Below, piece by piece: positions 32,223 to 44,686 of a stretch of 50,131 nucleotides of DNA (positions are counted from its first letter, which is position 1; each line of letters opens with the position of its first letter). The notes beneath the pieces are model-generated. The model was not told the DNA's origin. It saw only the letters and a program-made list of their open reading frames with translations, and made no database searches. A program made the position numbers and the translations under genes. The stretch is from Proteobacteria bacterium UBA1844 (lineage in GTDB: Bacteria; Pseudomonadota; Gammaproteobacteria; Steroidobacterales; Woeseiaceae): assembly GCA_002338615.1 (NCBI GenBank), contig DDIS01000040.1, positions 1 through 50,131 on the forward strand, in the 5' to 3' direction.

Positions 32223-33156
32223 GAAAATTGTTGCTCAAGGTCGTGCAAGACCCGGTAACAATCGAACACCTGGGCCACGGATGAGTGGGGCTCACGACCG
32301 TCGCGTATCGCCGCTATAAATTCGCGATCCTGCAGTTCAATGCCGTTCATCGATACGTCGACTGTGGACACGTCGATAGTCTCGTCCTTGCCAGTTACGA
32401 GATCATCATAGCGGGCAATGTAGGTTGCAGTGTCGCCGATGTAGCGGAAAAATGTGCCGAGCGGACCATCGTTGTTAAACGACAGTGACAGTGTACAAAT
32501 GGCACCGCTTGCAGACTTCAGCTGGATAGACATATCCATCGCTATACCGAGCTCAGGATGGTGTGGCCCTTCCAGCGCATTGGCCTTCACAATGGGGCCC
32601 GCCTGGTAAGCGAACAGGTCAACCGTATGGGCGGCGTGGTGCCAAAGCAGATGATCGGTCCAGCTGCGCGGTTCGCCTTTCGCGTTGATGTTCCTGCGGC
32701 GAAAGAAATACGTTTGCACATCCATTTGCTGAATGTTGAATTCGCCGGCTGTGATCCTGTTGTGTACGTACTGATGCGATGGGTTAAATCGCCGTGTGTG
32801 CCCGACCATGCAGGTCAGACCGGTTTCCTGTTGTTTGTCGAACACTGCCTGGCAGTCGATAAGGCTATCGGCCAGCGGAATTTCCACCTGCACGTGTTTA
32901 CCCGCATCCATACAAGCGATTGCTTGTGCCGAATGCATCTGGGTCGGCGTACACAAGATAACGGCATCAACATCATCACGGCTCAGCGCTTCTTCAAGTT
33001 CAGTTGAGCTGTGTTTCGCGCCGTACTTTTTGGCAACTTCAGCGGCCTGTTCCGCTCTGCGACTAATGACTGAGACGATCTCAACCCCATCAATTTTCTG
33101 CAAACCATCAAGGTGTTTCTCACCGAACGCGCCGGCACCGGCCAATGCAATTCTCA

Positions 33157-33157
<1 letters not shown>
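32219..33157 (-). CDS. ligC: 4-Carboxy-2-hydroxymuconate-6-semialdehyde dehydrogenase
   Basis: Oxidises the hemiacetal of the ring-cleavage product to 2-pyrone-4,6-dicarboxylate with NADP. A 312-residue member of the Gfo/Idh/MocA superfamily. The Rossmann motif is ALAGAGAFGEKHLDGL. The EKP-equivalent reads VEIPLADS (HVQVEIPLAD). The C-terminal domain has YFFRRRNINAKGEPRSWTDH, the LigC-like signature, and HHAAHTVDLFAYQ. It shares one base with the ligB stop (TAATG) and overlaps pobA by 4 bases. Confidence 0.92.
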
Positions 33158-34402
<1,245 letters not shown>

Positions 34403-34406
<4 letters not shown>

Positions 34407-35425
34407 AGTCCGCGCTCCTTGAGCCGCGCATCGAGGCGCGGGAATACGCGCCGTGCGTTTTGCTCGAAGATGGCGTGACGTTTCTCGTCAGAAATATCGA
34501 GGGCATCAATATAGCGTTTCGTATCATCAAAATAGTGTCCGGTCGTCGGGTCGATGCCGCGGACCGCACCGACCATTTCCGAACCAAACAGGATGTTCCT
34601 GCTATCAATGACGTCGGCCAGCAAGTTGACCCCGGGCTGGTGATAGACGCAGGTATCGAAGTACACATTTTGCATCACATGGCTGGCGAGATCCGGTTGC
34701 TGCAACATGTCGGCAAGACCACGATAGCGCCCCCAGTGGTAGGGCACGGCACCACCGCCGTGCGGAATGATGAGACGCAGGCTCGGAAAGTCGCCGAACA
34801 GATCACCCTGGATTAATTGCATGAACGCGATCGTGTCGGCCGCGATGTAATAGGCGCCGGTCGCATGCAGGCCGGGATTGCAGCTACCGGATACATGGAT
34901 CATCGCAGGTACATCCAGTTCCACCATCTTTTCGTAGAACGGGTACCAATAACGATCCGTGAGTGGCGGGTGACTGAAATGACCGCCAGCCGGATCCGGG
35001 TTCAGATTGCAACCGACAAACCCCATATCGACGCAGCGCTGTAGCTCATCGATTGAAGCCTGCATGTCCGCCGCCGGTGACTGCGGCAACATGCACACAG
35101 GAACAAACTCGTTGGGGTACAGCGCGGCGCAGCGAGCAATAAGATTATTGTTGACCCGCGACCAGGCTATGGCGACACTTTCATCGCCTATGTGCGGAGC
35201 CATTGCGGACGCACGCGGTGAAAAAATTGTCATGTCCGCACCGCGTGCGCGGAGCAGACGCAACTGGTTTTCTTCCAGGGTCTGGCGGATTTCGTCGTCC
35301 GAGATTACGGGGTAGGGACCCGCGGCGATGCCAGATTCAAACGCGGACTTTTGTGCCTCGCGCCATTCGTTGTGCGCCTTTGGCGCAGTGGTGTAGTGGC
35401 CGTGACAGTCAATAACTAGCGTCAT
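34403..35425 (-). CDS. ligJ: 4-Oxalomesaconate hydratase (amidohydrolase type)
   Basis: Adds water to 4-oxalomesaconate to give 4-carboxy-4-hydroxy-2-oxoadipate. A 340-residue protein of the amidohydrolase-2 group. The metal ligands start with DCHGHY at residues 6-11. FVGCNLNPDPAGGHFSHPPL, PAMIHVSGSCNPG and IIPHGGGAVPYHWGRY are typical of LigJ. FGSEMVGAVRGIDP lies near the end. It is the first gene of the minus-strand arm, 53 bases downstream of the LysR gene, so possibly co-transcribed with it. Confidence 0.92.
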
Positions 35426-35478
35426 GCTTACAGGCTAGTGAATGGCGCCCCGTGGCGCTAATTGAAAGACCAGACATC

Positions 35479-36669
35479 TTATAAGTTTTTGCTAAGTGTT
35501 ATATCGCGAGCGGTGTCATGCAAGAGCTGGAGAAAGCTGGCTTGCATGGCCGTTGGTCGCCAGCCGGTCCGTGTTGTAGAACCGATCATGCGCTCCAGGT
35601 TTCCCGGTGCCTCACATATCCTGACGAGCCAACCGGCTTCGAGCTCTACGGCGACCTGGTCTGGCGAAAGCAATGTCAGGAAATCGCTCTTGCGCAAAAT
35701 TTCACGATTGGCGATGACGGACCCGCTCTCGACCGGGATTCTGGGCGGCGCGACGCCAGCGCGCGCAAACATACGGTCCCATTGAATTCGCAGCGGCGTT
35801 CCGCGAGCGGAAATTGTCCACGGGTAGCGAGCGAGATCCGTGATGGTCACCTTGCCTGCCAGTCGGGCGAGCGGGTGGCCCCTACGGCCCAGCACGACGG
35901 GTCGGTCAACAAATAATTCGTTCTGGACCAGGTCGTCAGCAGGCGCGGCGGGGCGCAATGCACCGATCATCATGTCGATGACGCCATCACGCAATGGTTC
36001 AATCAATTCGCGGAACGAGCCCTCGACGATCACGACGTCCGCTTCTGGGTGTTTCCTGTGAAATGCGGCTGCTGCTGCCGGTAACAGGCGTGCCCGACAG
36101 AGCGGCATGGCGCCGATCGCAATCCGCCCGGTTTCGCGGCCACCCAACACGGCCAACTCACTAAGACCAGCCTCAAGCTCAGCGCGTGCCAGGCGAAAGG
36201 CTCGGGCGGTTCGACGACCCTGCTCCGTGAGCGCAATACCCTTGCCGCGTCGCTCGACCAGCGTACGTTTTAGAGCCAGCGACAGGTCCCGCACCGCACG
36301 ATGCAACGTAGGTTGCGCGAGTCCCGTGACGGCACTGGCTTCTGCATAGCTGCCGGCGTCGGCTAACGCGATCATTGCGTGCATGCAGGCTGTGGTGACG
36401 CGGCGCGAGCCGATGTGCGCCAGCGCCGCTTCGACGCGCGGTGCAAAGATCGCGGCTGCTGGCAACTTGCTCATGCCATCGGGTCGTCGCTCGAACAGTT
36501 GATGACCCAGCTGAGACTCCAGCTTTGCCAGCGCCTGGGTGATGGCCGGTTGGGTAATACTAATAGCCTCGGCTGCAGCCGTTGCACTGCCAAGGCGTTC
36601 GATTGCAGCCATTGCACGCAGGTGGCGCAGGTTAAGCCTCGATGTGTCCATATCGACAAGAATTAGCAT
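35479..36669 (-). CDS. LysR-type regulator with two tandem HTH domains
   Basis: A 396-residue regulator, about 90 residues longer than typical LysR proteins. Residues about 14-66 form one LysR HTH (LRHLRAMAAIERLGSATAAA, ITQPAITQALAKLESQLG). Residues about 95-160 form a second (ACMHAMIALADAGSYAEASA, LAQPTLHRAVRDLSLALKR). The effector domain follows (about 170-380). It sits between the two arms of the protocatechuate cluster and is their likely activator. The inducer (protocatechuate or a pathway intermediate) is an inference. The in-frame ATG at 36651 is an alternative start, because a dyad at 36658-36675 overlaps the first one. Confidence 0.88.
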   Translation of the reverse strand: MLILVDMDTSRLNLRHLRAMAAIERLGSATAAAEAISITQPAITQALAKLESQLGHQLFERRPDGMSKLPAAAIFAPRVEAALAHIGSRRVTTACMHAMIALADAGSYAEASAVTGLAQPTLHRAVRDLSLALKRTLVERRGKGIALTEQGRRTARAFRLARAELEAGLSELAVLGGRETGRIAIGAMPLCRARLLPAAAAAFHRKHPEADVVIVEGSFRELIEPLRDGVIDMMIGALRPAAPADDLVQNELFVDRPVVLGRRGHPLARLAGKVTITDLARYPWTISARGTPLRIQWDRMFARAGVAPPRIPVESGSVIANREILRKSDFLTLLSPDQVAVELEAGWLVRICEAPGNLERMIGSTTRTGWRPTAMQASFLQLLHDTARDITLSKNL

Positions 36670-36675
36670 ATTCTT
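36658..36675. promoter_or_regulatory. LysR-box-like dyad at the regulator/ligK divergent region
   Basis: AAGAAT, six bases, then ATTCTT form a perfect 6-bp dyad in an AT-rich run (with ATAAG on the minus strand). It lies at the 5' end of the regulator gene and 85 bases before ligK. Spacing and AT content fit a LysR binding site for autoregulation and activation of ligK-ligU-ligI. Confidence 0.45.
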
Positions 36676-36759
36676 ATAGTCAATGTACAGTTCTGAATTT
36701 CATTCGGGGCGGCGCCATGGTGAACTGAGATAACTGGCCGCAGAAAGGAGGTGCGTTTC

Positions 36760-37426
36760 ATGCACGGAGTCGTGGTTCAACACGTGGAAAGAGAGACCGC
36801 TGAGGTCATCGATGGCCTGGCTGCCTGTGGCGTCGCGACGGTGCACGAAGCACAGGGACGGACAGGTCTTCTGGCCAGTTATATGCGGCCGATTTATGCC
36901 GGCGCGCGCGTAGCCGGATCGGCCGTCACCATTTCAGCGCCTCCTGGCGACAATTGGATGGTGCATGTCGCCATAGAGCAGTTGCTCGACGGGGATATTC
37001 TCGTCGTCGCGCCAACGTCGCCCTGTGAGGACGGCTATTTCGGAGACCTGTTGGCAACCTCCGCGCAGGCACGCGGCTGTCGCGGCCTCGTCATCGATGC
37101 CGGCGTTCGCGATGTTCGAGATCTGACGCAGATGCGCTTCCCTGCCTGGTCGAAGGCCATTTTTGCACAGGGCACGATCAAAGCCTCGTTGGGATCGGTC
37201 AACGTACCAGTTGTTTGCGCCGGCGTGCCGATCAACGCGGGCGATATCATCGTGGCGGATGACGACGGTGTCTGTGTCGTGCCGCGACAAAATGCCGCCG
37301 ACGTACTGATCGCCGCGCAAGCGCGTGAGGCGAATGAAAAGGCAAAACGCGCACGCCTCGCAGCCGGGGAACTTGGTCTCGATATGTACACTATGCGCGA
37401 GAAATTGGCCGGCATGGGGCTCAAGT

Positions 37427-37434
<8 letters not shown>
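36760..37434 (+). CDS. ligK: 4-Carboxy-4-hydroxy-2-oxoadipate aldolase
   Basis: Cleaves 4-carboxy-4-hydroxy-2-oxoadipate to pyruvate and oxaloacetate, the last step of the pathway. A class II, metal-dependent RraA-like enzyme of 224 residues. [60 protein letters not shown] and VRDVRDL (the Arg and Asp of the metal/pyruvyl site) are visible. The ATG at 36760 is chosen because AAAGGAGG ends 9 bases before it. A GTG at 36751 lies inside that Shine-Dalgarno sequence. It overlaps the next gene by 8 bases. Confidence 0.92.
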
Positions 37435-39366
<1,932 letters not shown>

Positions 39367-39419
39367 GGAAGCTGAGTTCCTTTCTCCATGCTCGTTGAAA
39401 AGTGTGCGTCCGCGTGGGC

Positions 39420-39866
39420 TTAATTGTCGCTCGAGCAGATATCCGTGTAACGTCGTTGCATCTCTTCCGGCGTCACGTCCTCAATAGAGTGCCCGATTAG
39501 CCAGTCGTACCCAAACGGATCGCGAATCATTCCGGATCGCTCTCCGTAGAACTGATCTTGCGCTGCACGGATCAGGGTTGCCCCGGCTTGCAGCGCCTGT
39601 TCGATCAGCGCGTCCGCGTTATCGGTGTGAAGGTGGATGGTAAAGGTCCCGCGACCAGCCGGATCTGGCGCGTAGACATCGAACTCGGGGAACTCATCGG
39701 AAATCATGATCGTGGTGCCGCCCAGTTCCAACTCCACGTGGCCGATGCGACCACTCGGTTCAACCAGGCGAAACGTCTCGGTAGCACCGAATGCACGTCG
39801 ATAGTACTTGACAGCCTCGTCGCTGTTTTTGGCTCTCAGGTAAACAAACAATTCATGAATAGCCAT
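39420..39866 (-). CDS. VOC-family (PhnB/glyoxalase-like) protein
   Basis: A 148-residue vicinal-oxygen-chelate protein. HELFVYLRAKNSDEAVKYYR starts the first beta-alpha-beta module. VELELGGTTIMISDEFPEFD, FTIHLHTDNADALIEQALQA and DPFGYDWLIGHSIEDVTPEE complete the second. It is the last of four minus-strand genes leading away from the ECF42 locus. Substrate unknown. Confidence 0.82.
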   Translation of the reverse strand: MAIHELFVYLRAKNSDEAVKYYRRAFGATETFRLVEPSGRIGHVELELGGTTIMISDEFPEFDVYAPDPAGRGTFTIHLHTDNADALIEQALQAGATLIRAAQDQFYGERSGMIRDPFGYDWLIGHSIEDVTPEEMQRRYTDICSSDN

Positions 39867-39930
39867 GTAATGGCTCCTTGCAAGGAATCACGGTGGGACA
39901 TCTTTTCTTGTCGAGCGGGACTCGTGGACG

Positions 39931-40302
39931 TTATTTCCCGAGTGTAACGACCGGTGCGAAGCCACCGTAAATCATTCGCTTGGCATCGAAGGGCATCGGA
40001 TTCTTTTCCGGATCAAAGCGGTCGTCGGTATTCATGAGATGCTCCATCTGGCCCATCGCGGCATCGCGCGTTGCCTTGTCTGGCCATTCGATCCAGGAAA
40101 AGACGACTGTTTCGTCGTCTTTCGCCTGGACCGCGCGGTGAAAATCGGTCAGCGTGCCCACGGGTACGTCATCCCCCCAGCATTCCAGAATGCGGAGTGC
40201 ACCCAACTCAAGGAACAAGCCGTTGCCCTTGTTGGCGTGTTCGATAAACTTCTGTTTGTTGGCGGTTGGCACCGCGATCACAAAGCCGTCGATGTAGCTC
40301 AT
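39931..40302 (-). CDS. DUF1428 protein
   Basis: A 123-residue dimeric alpha-beta barrel-like protein: SYIDGFVIAVPTANKQKFIE, then GALRILECWGDDVPVGTLTD, FSWIEWPDKATRDAAMG and MPFDAKRMIYGGF near the end. All are typical of DUF1428, whose function is unknown. It lies 12 bases downstream of the neighbouring VOC gene, so they are one transcription unit. DUF1428 proteins commonly accompany YCII/VOC clusters of ECF42 loci. Confidence 0.85.
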   Translation of the reverse strand: MSYIDGFVIAVPTANKQKFIEHANKGNGLFLELGALRILECWGDDVPVGTLTDFHRAVQAKDDETVVFSWIEWPDKATRDAAMGQMEHLMNTDDRFDPEKNPMPFDAKRMIYGGFAPVVTLGK

Positions 40303-40314
40303 CGTATTACTCCT

Positions 40315-40794
40315 TCAGTCTGCGTTGGCCGCGGCTTCGAGCACCGCGATCTCAATCTTCTTCATTTGCATCAAGGCCGGCCAAACCTTCGCGGCCTCAG
40401 GTCCGGTGAGCAGTGCCACCAAACGTTTCGGGACGATCTGCCAGGACAGCCCAAACTTGTCCTTCAGCCAGCCGCATTCGCTCTCGGCACCACCATCGGC
40501 AGTGAGGGACTCCCACAAGTGGTCGGTCTCCGCCTGATCTTCGGTCGAGATCGAGATTGACACCGCTTCGTCGAGCTTGAAATGCGGGCCACCGTTGAGC
40601 GCTTGATAGGGCGTTCCGGCCAGCGTGAATTCGACGGTCAGCACGCTGCCGGGCTTTTCCATTTCCTGTCCTTCAGGATAATATCCGACGCGGCCGATGC
40701 GGCTGTTGGGCAACAACGAGCAATAAAATTCGGCGGCCGGCAGCGCCTGGCTGTTGAACCACAGGCAGGTGCAGACTTTGGGCTGATCGATCAT
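40315..40794 (-). CDS. VOC-family (PhnB/3-demethylubiquinone-like) protein
   Basis: A 159-residue protein: KVCTCLWFNSQALPAAEFYC, then VLTVEFTLAGTPYQALNGGP, SISISTEDQAETDHLWESLT and GWLKDKFGLSWQIVPKRL. The last segments, with the helical end ALMQMKKIEI, are typical of the PhnB-like group. Substrate unknown. It is part of the four-gene minus-strand unit. Confidence 0.85.
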   Translation of the reverse strand: MIDQPKVCTCLWFNSQALPAAEFYCSLLPNSRIGRVGYYPEGQEMEKPGSVLTVEFTLAGTPYQALNGGPHFKLDEAVSISISTEDQAETDHLWESLTADGGAESECGWLKDKFGLSWQIVPKRLVALLTGPEAAKVWPALMQMKKIEIAVLEAAANAD

Positions 40795-40828
40795 TTCAAC
40801 GTCTCCTCACAGGGCAGCAAGTTTGTAT

Positions 40829-41251
40829 CTACGCGGAACCCTTGTTGCCTTCGTAGTTCAGCATCCACGGTGTGCCGTATTGGTCGGTGAACATCGCGAA
40901 GCGTTCAGCCCAAAAAGTCTCACCGGGCGGCATCTCGACGGATTGAGCGCCATTGCCCAGCGCTTTGAAAACCCGGTCAAACTCTTTGCGCGACTTCGGC
41001 GATATCGCAACCTTGAAGCCTTGTGGCTTTTCGTACATATCGTCGGAACCGTCGGATGCCATGATCGTTGCCCCTCCCAGGGTAATGCTCATGTTCAGAA
41101 TCATGTCGTCTCCACCCGGCATGCGGCTCTCCGCATCGGGCGCGTCTGCGTTACGAGAGACTGCACCAATCGTGCCGCCAAGAACCTCGGCGTAGTGAGT
41201 CATAGCTTCAAGGCAGTTTCCCTTGAAGAACAGGTAGATTATCGGTTCCAT
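40829..41251 (-). CDS. VOC-family (PhnB-like) protein
   Basis: A 140-residue protein: IIYLFFKGNCLEAMTHYAEV, then MILNMSITLGGATIMASDGS, GFKVAISPKSRKEFDRVFKA and FWAERFAMFTDQYGTPWMLNYEG. It is the first gene of the minus-strand unit and is divergent from the YCII/ECF42 operon across a 189-base gap that should hold both promoters. Confidence 0.84.
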   Translation of the reverse strand: MEPIIYLFFKGNCLEAMTHYAEVLGGTIGAVSRNADAPDAESRMPGGDDMILNMSITLGGATIMASDGSDDMYEKPQGFKVAISPKSRKEFDRVFKALGNGAQSVEMPPGETFWAERFAMFTDQYGTPWMLNYEGNKGSA

Positions 41252-41440
41252 TGATTGTCTCCTTTGAGCTTAGAGAAAATGTACCCAAACGTCTGTGGCC
41301 CGCCAATCGCAATGCCAGGATTGCCATTTTGGGCCGACTGACGGCGGATCAGCTAAATTGCATAATGTAGTCGAATGACGATGTCGAATTTCGACTAACT
41401 TTTGTATATGGCCGCTCCACAAGTTCGGCTGGAGGAGAAT

Positions 41441-41797
41441 ATGAGATACCTGTGTCTGGTGTATAGCGAGGAATCGAAATTGGCAGGATTCCCGGACGAG
41501 GAGTGCGTGGCACATGACAAAGGGCTGCGAGCAAGCGGACATTGCCTCGCTTCCGAAGCGCTGCAGCCGGTCGAAACGGCCACCACTTTGCAAATGCGCA
41601 ATGGTAAATTGTCGGTCACCGACGGCCCCTTTGCTGAAACCAAAGAACAGTTGGCGGGGTTTTACCTGATCGAGGCACGCGACCTGAATGAAGCGATTCG
41701 TTTGGCTAGCAAGATTCCGCCTATCCGGGTTGGCAGTATCGAAGTGCGCCCGATACGCGATCTTGAGGGCCGACAACGCGAGCCAGGAGCGCTATGA
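41441..41797 (+). CDS. YCII/DGPF-domain protein
   Basis: A 118-residue small protein: MRYLCLVYSEESKLAGFPDE, then the signature TDGPFAETKEQLAGFYLIEA and a VRPIRDL end. The ATG at 41441 has GGAGGAG 6 bases upstream. DGPF proteins are the usual partners of ECF42 sigma factors and are thought to be regulated by them. The biochemical role is unknown. It stands just before the sigma gene. Confidence 0.85.
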   Translation: MRYLCLVYSEESKLAGFPDEECVAHDKGLRASGHCLASEALQPVETATTLQMRNGKLSVTDGPFAETKEQLAGFYLIEARDLNEAIRLASKIPPIRVGSIEVRPIRDLEGRQREPGAL

Positions 41798-41903
41798 GTA
41801 ACGGTCGCAAGTTTACGCCAACCGGACGGAAACAATACCTGCGTTCCAGCAGCACTGTAGCGAGTGGGTCCCGGACTGGTCGTTTTCGCCCACCGGGGTA
41901 GCG

Positions 41904-43160
41904 ATGACGGCAACTAGCGAACAGGCGACCGCGCGTGCTGTCGACCGTATCTATCGCGAAGAGTCGCGTCGCGTCCTTGCGACGCTGATTCGTCTGCTCG
42001 GCGACTTCGAGCTTGCCGAGGAAGCGTTGCAGGAGGCTTTTGTCGCGGCACTGGCACAATGGGAAACTGAAGGCATGCCTGACAATCCGCGCGCGTGGCT
42101 GGTCTCGACCGGGCGGTTCAAGGCTATCGATGCAATCAGGCGCCGTGCACGTTTTGACAACACGCTACAGGATATTGCCATTCAACTGCAGGGCGAAGCC
42201 GACGAAATACCGGACCCGGACGAGCGCGACGTGGAAGACGATCATCTACGGCTAATTTTCACCTGTTGCCATCCCGCCCTGTCTCCCGATGCACAGGTCG
42301 CTCTGACGCTGCGCGAGGTGTGTGGGCTCACCACCGAGGAAATAGCGCACGCGTTCCTGACTGCACCTTCGACTCTGGCGCAACGCATCGTGCGTGCCAA
42401 AGCGAAAATTCGCGATGCCAACATCCCCTACGAAATTCCTGCCGACTCAGACCTGCCGGGGCGTCTCGACAGCGTGCTGCAAGTCGTCTATCTCGTCTTC
42501 AACGAAGGCTACTCGCCGACCTCGGGTGAAGCGGTGACTCGCCACGATCTGTCGGTCGAGGCGATTCGCCTGGGACGGCTGCTGGTCGCTTTGTTACCGG
42601 AGCCGGAGGCGGTGGGCTTGCTGGCAATGATGTTGCTGCACGAGTCCCGGCGAGCGGCCCGCACGTCGGCAAGCGGTGACATTGTGTTATTGGATGAACA
42701 GGATCGATCTAGCTGGAACCAGGAACTCATTGACGAAGGTGCACAACTGGTGGAGCGGGCAATGGGCTCAGGTCGCATCGGACCGTATGTGCTGCAGGCA
42801 GCCATCGCGGCCGTTCACGCGGAAGCGATGGATGCAGCGGACACCGACTGGACGCAGATTGTCGGGCTTTACGATGTATTGTCACGTGTTGCACCCTCAC
42901 CTGTCGTGGCGTTGAATCGAGCTGTAGCGGTTGCGATGCGGGACGGGCCCACGGAAGGCTTGCAACTGATCGACGAGTTGCTCGCTGGCGGCGAGCTTGA
43001 TCAGTATCGCCTTGCGCACGCAGCACGAGCCGATATGTGTCGGCGCCTGCAGAGGTTCAAGGAGGCGCGCGTGGCTTATGAGCGGGCCCTGGCACTTGCA
43101 CGCACTGAGCCTGATCGCCGTTTCCTGTTGCGGCGCTTGCAAGAGTTGCCTGCCGAGTAA
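41904..43160 (+). CDS. ECF42-type sigma factor with C-terminal TPR-like domain
   Basis: A 418-residue sigma factor. Sigma region 2 is at REESRRVLATLIRLLGDFEL, then AEEALQEAFVAALAQWETEG and RAWLVSTGRFKAIDAIRR. Region 4 is at VALTLREVCGLTTEEIAHAF, then TAPSTLAQRIVRAKAKIRDA. The C-terminal half (about 190-418) is the helical DUF6596/TPR-like extension with VYLVFNEGYSP and ALNRAVAVAMRDGP. It replaces a separate anti-sigma factor, as is characteristic of ECF42. The 106-base gap behind the YCII gene holds no clear ORF. Confidence 0.9.
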   Translation: MTATSEQATARAVDRIYREESRRVLATLIRLLGDFELAEEALQEAFVAALAQWETEGMPDNPRAWLVSTGRFKAIDAIRRRARFDNTLQDIAIQLQGEADEIPDPDERDVEDDHLRLIFTCCHPALSPDAQVALTLREVCGLTTEEIAHAFLTAPSTLAQRIVRAKAKIRDANIPYEIPADSDLPGRLDSVLQVVYLVFNEGYSPTSGEAVTRHDLSVEAIRLGRLLVALLPEPEAVGLLAMMLLHESRRAARTSASGDIVLLDEQDRSSWNQELIDEGAQLVERAMGSGRIGPYVLQAAIAAVHAEAMDAADTDWTQIVGLYDVLSRVAPSPVVALNRAVAVAMRDGPTEGLQLIDELLAGGELDQYRLAHAARADMCRRLQRFKEARVAYERALALARTEPDRRFLLRRLQELPAE

Positions 43161-43345
43161 CGAGTCCCGCCCAATCGGCAAATGCCCAATAAAATATTCC
43201 GGCATCGTGTCGAAACCGGTGTCTCCCGAGCGACTCTTTTTCGAGGCATTTGGCAAGCTGTTGTGCGAGGCAGCCAACCGGATTGGTCCATCACAGGTTA
43301 GCCCGTCACATCGCGCGTGGTTGCGCATGCAAGAGTGGACGCGTC

Positions 43346-44200
43346 ATGAACAATCGTCAGATCATCGCGGCCGCACGTCGCGTGCTCCAGTTTTTTCTCG
43401 GTGGGCTGATCCTCGCAACCGGTGCAGGTAAGGCGCTTGATATCCACGGGTTTGTCAGCGTGTTGCAAACCTATCGACTTGGCCTGGACGAAACCGCACT
43501 TTATATCGCCGCGCCCGGTGTCTCGATTCTTGAGATAGCGCTTGGCGTATGGATTCTCCGGGGTTGGCAGTTGAAGCATGTCATGGGCGTGGCTATCGCG
43601 CTGAACACAGGCTATTTCCTGTTGTTGATGAGCGCATTGATGCGCGGGCTCGAACTACCGAACTGCGGCTGCTTCGGCGTGTTTTTCGCGCGTCCGTTGC
43701 GATGGTACTCGCCACTGGAAGATTTGGGGCTCATTGCCCTGTCTCTGTTACTGTTGGGCTTGGCGACGGACGCAGTGCGTGCCAAAGCTTCAATAGTGAT
43801 CCGCGCGCCCGCAGAGAAAGTTGCCGCAATCTATCGTGATTTCAACAAGTGGTCGCACCTGTTCCCGGCTGTTCGCGCCGCACAACTGCGACGCGCGGGA
43901 CCCGATTGGCAAGTCATCGATATCGACCATCGACATGACGGCACAGTTATCAATCTGCTTGGTTTGTTGTCTCCCTTTGAGATAGAGCTGACTGAGTTCA
44001 ATCGCCGCTACAAAGGTCGCTTCGTCAACCGATTCCAGCCGTTGCAGCAGGGAACCCGTTATACCGTGGAAGCCGAAATTCGACCGAATGGTTTGCGGAA
44101 ACTGCTGTCCGGGCCATGGCTCCGCGGCTACATCAAGAATCGGCTCACTGAGCTCGTGCTCGTTCCGGTGAAGAGAGCTGCTGAAAATGATGCAGCCTGA
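43346..44200 (+). CDS. MauE/DoxX-like membrane domain fused to SRPBCC domain
   Basis: A 284-residue fusion. Residues 1-145 have four hydrophobic segments with GLILATGAGKALDIHGFVSV, LEIALGVWILRGW and the loop LPNCGCFGVFFARPLRWYSP, as in MauE/DoxX-type membrane proteins. Residues about 150-280 form a soluble polyketide-cyclase/SRPBCC domain (IVIRAPAEKVAAIYRDFNKW, then YTVEAEIRPNG). The ATG at 43346 begins just before the first helix; upstream in-frame sequence is poorly conserved. The function is not known. The Cys pair in CGC may be redox-active. It lies 185 bases behind the sigma gene. Confidence 0.72.
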   Translation: MNNRQIIAAARRVLQFFLGGLILATGAGKALDIHGFVSVLQTYRLGLDETALYIAAPGVSILEIALGVWILRGWQLKHVMGVAIALNTGYFLLLMSALMRGLELPNCGCFGVFFARPLRWYSPLEDLGLIALSLLLLGLATDAVRAKASIVIRAPAEKVAAIYRDFNKWSHLFPAVRAAQLRRAGPDWQVIDIDHRHDGTVINLLGLLSPFEIELTEFNRRYKGRFVNRFQPLQQGTRYTVEAEIRPNGLRKLLSGPWLRGYIKNRLTELVLVPVKRAAENDAA

Positions 44201-44218
44201 CAAACGCTTGCGCCGTTC

Positions 44219-44599
44219 GACTGTTGGTGCCCGGCATTCGTTCTGGCGTACCCTGCAATCCGGCATGCGCGCAAGGTCGCCGCCCTTTCAACCGATGAGG
44301 CCAATTGGGTGGACCTGCTGAAGTTCGGCCAGGGCAACCGCTTTTCCTTGCGTTCGTTGTGGCCGGAATATTCGCAAGTTGATGTCACCGCTCAGCGTCA
44401 CTTCGCCATGCCCGTTTTCTTCTTGCTCGGGCGCCACGACTGGCATGTGCCCGCGGTCGTGTCTGCGTGCTACTTCAGAGCGATCCGTGCACCCTACAAG
44501 CGCCTGATCTGGTTCGAGGAGTCCGCGCACAACCCACCGTTTCAGGAGCCGGGAAAGTTCGAGCGAGTGTTAATCGACCAGGTACTGCCGGCAACCTGA
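44219..44599 (+). pseudogene. 5'-truncated alpha/beta-hydrolase
   Basis: About 125 codons of one frame read ARKVAALSTDEANWVDLLKF, then SLWPEYSQVDVTAQRHFAMP, VFFLLGRHDWHVP (the acid-loop region) and ESAHNPPFQEPGKFERVL (the catalytic His region). This is the C-terminal half of an alpha/beta-hydrolase. The nucleophile-elbow half is missing, and no start codon with a Shine-Dalgarno sequence is seen. It is interpreted as a remnant between the fusion gene and the RND operon. Confidence 0.65.
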
Positions 44600-44686
44600 T
44601 TGTCGAAATAGGCGGGCCCCGGACGACTAAGCAGAGATTGCAGATTTATAGCGCGCAGATACCTGCTTAGTGACCAAGGAAAAATC

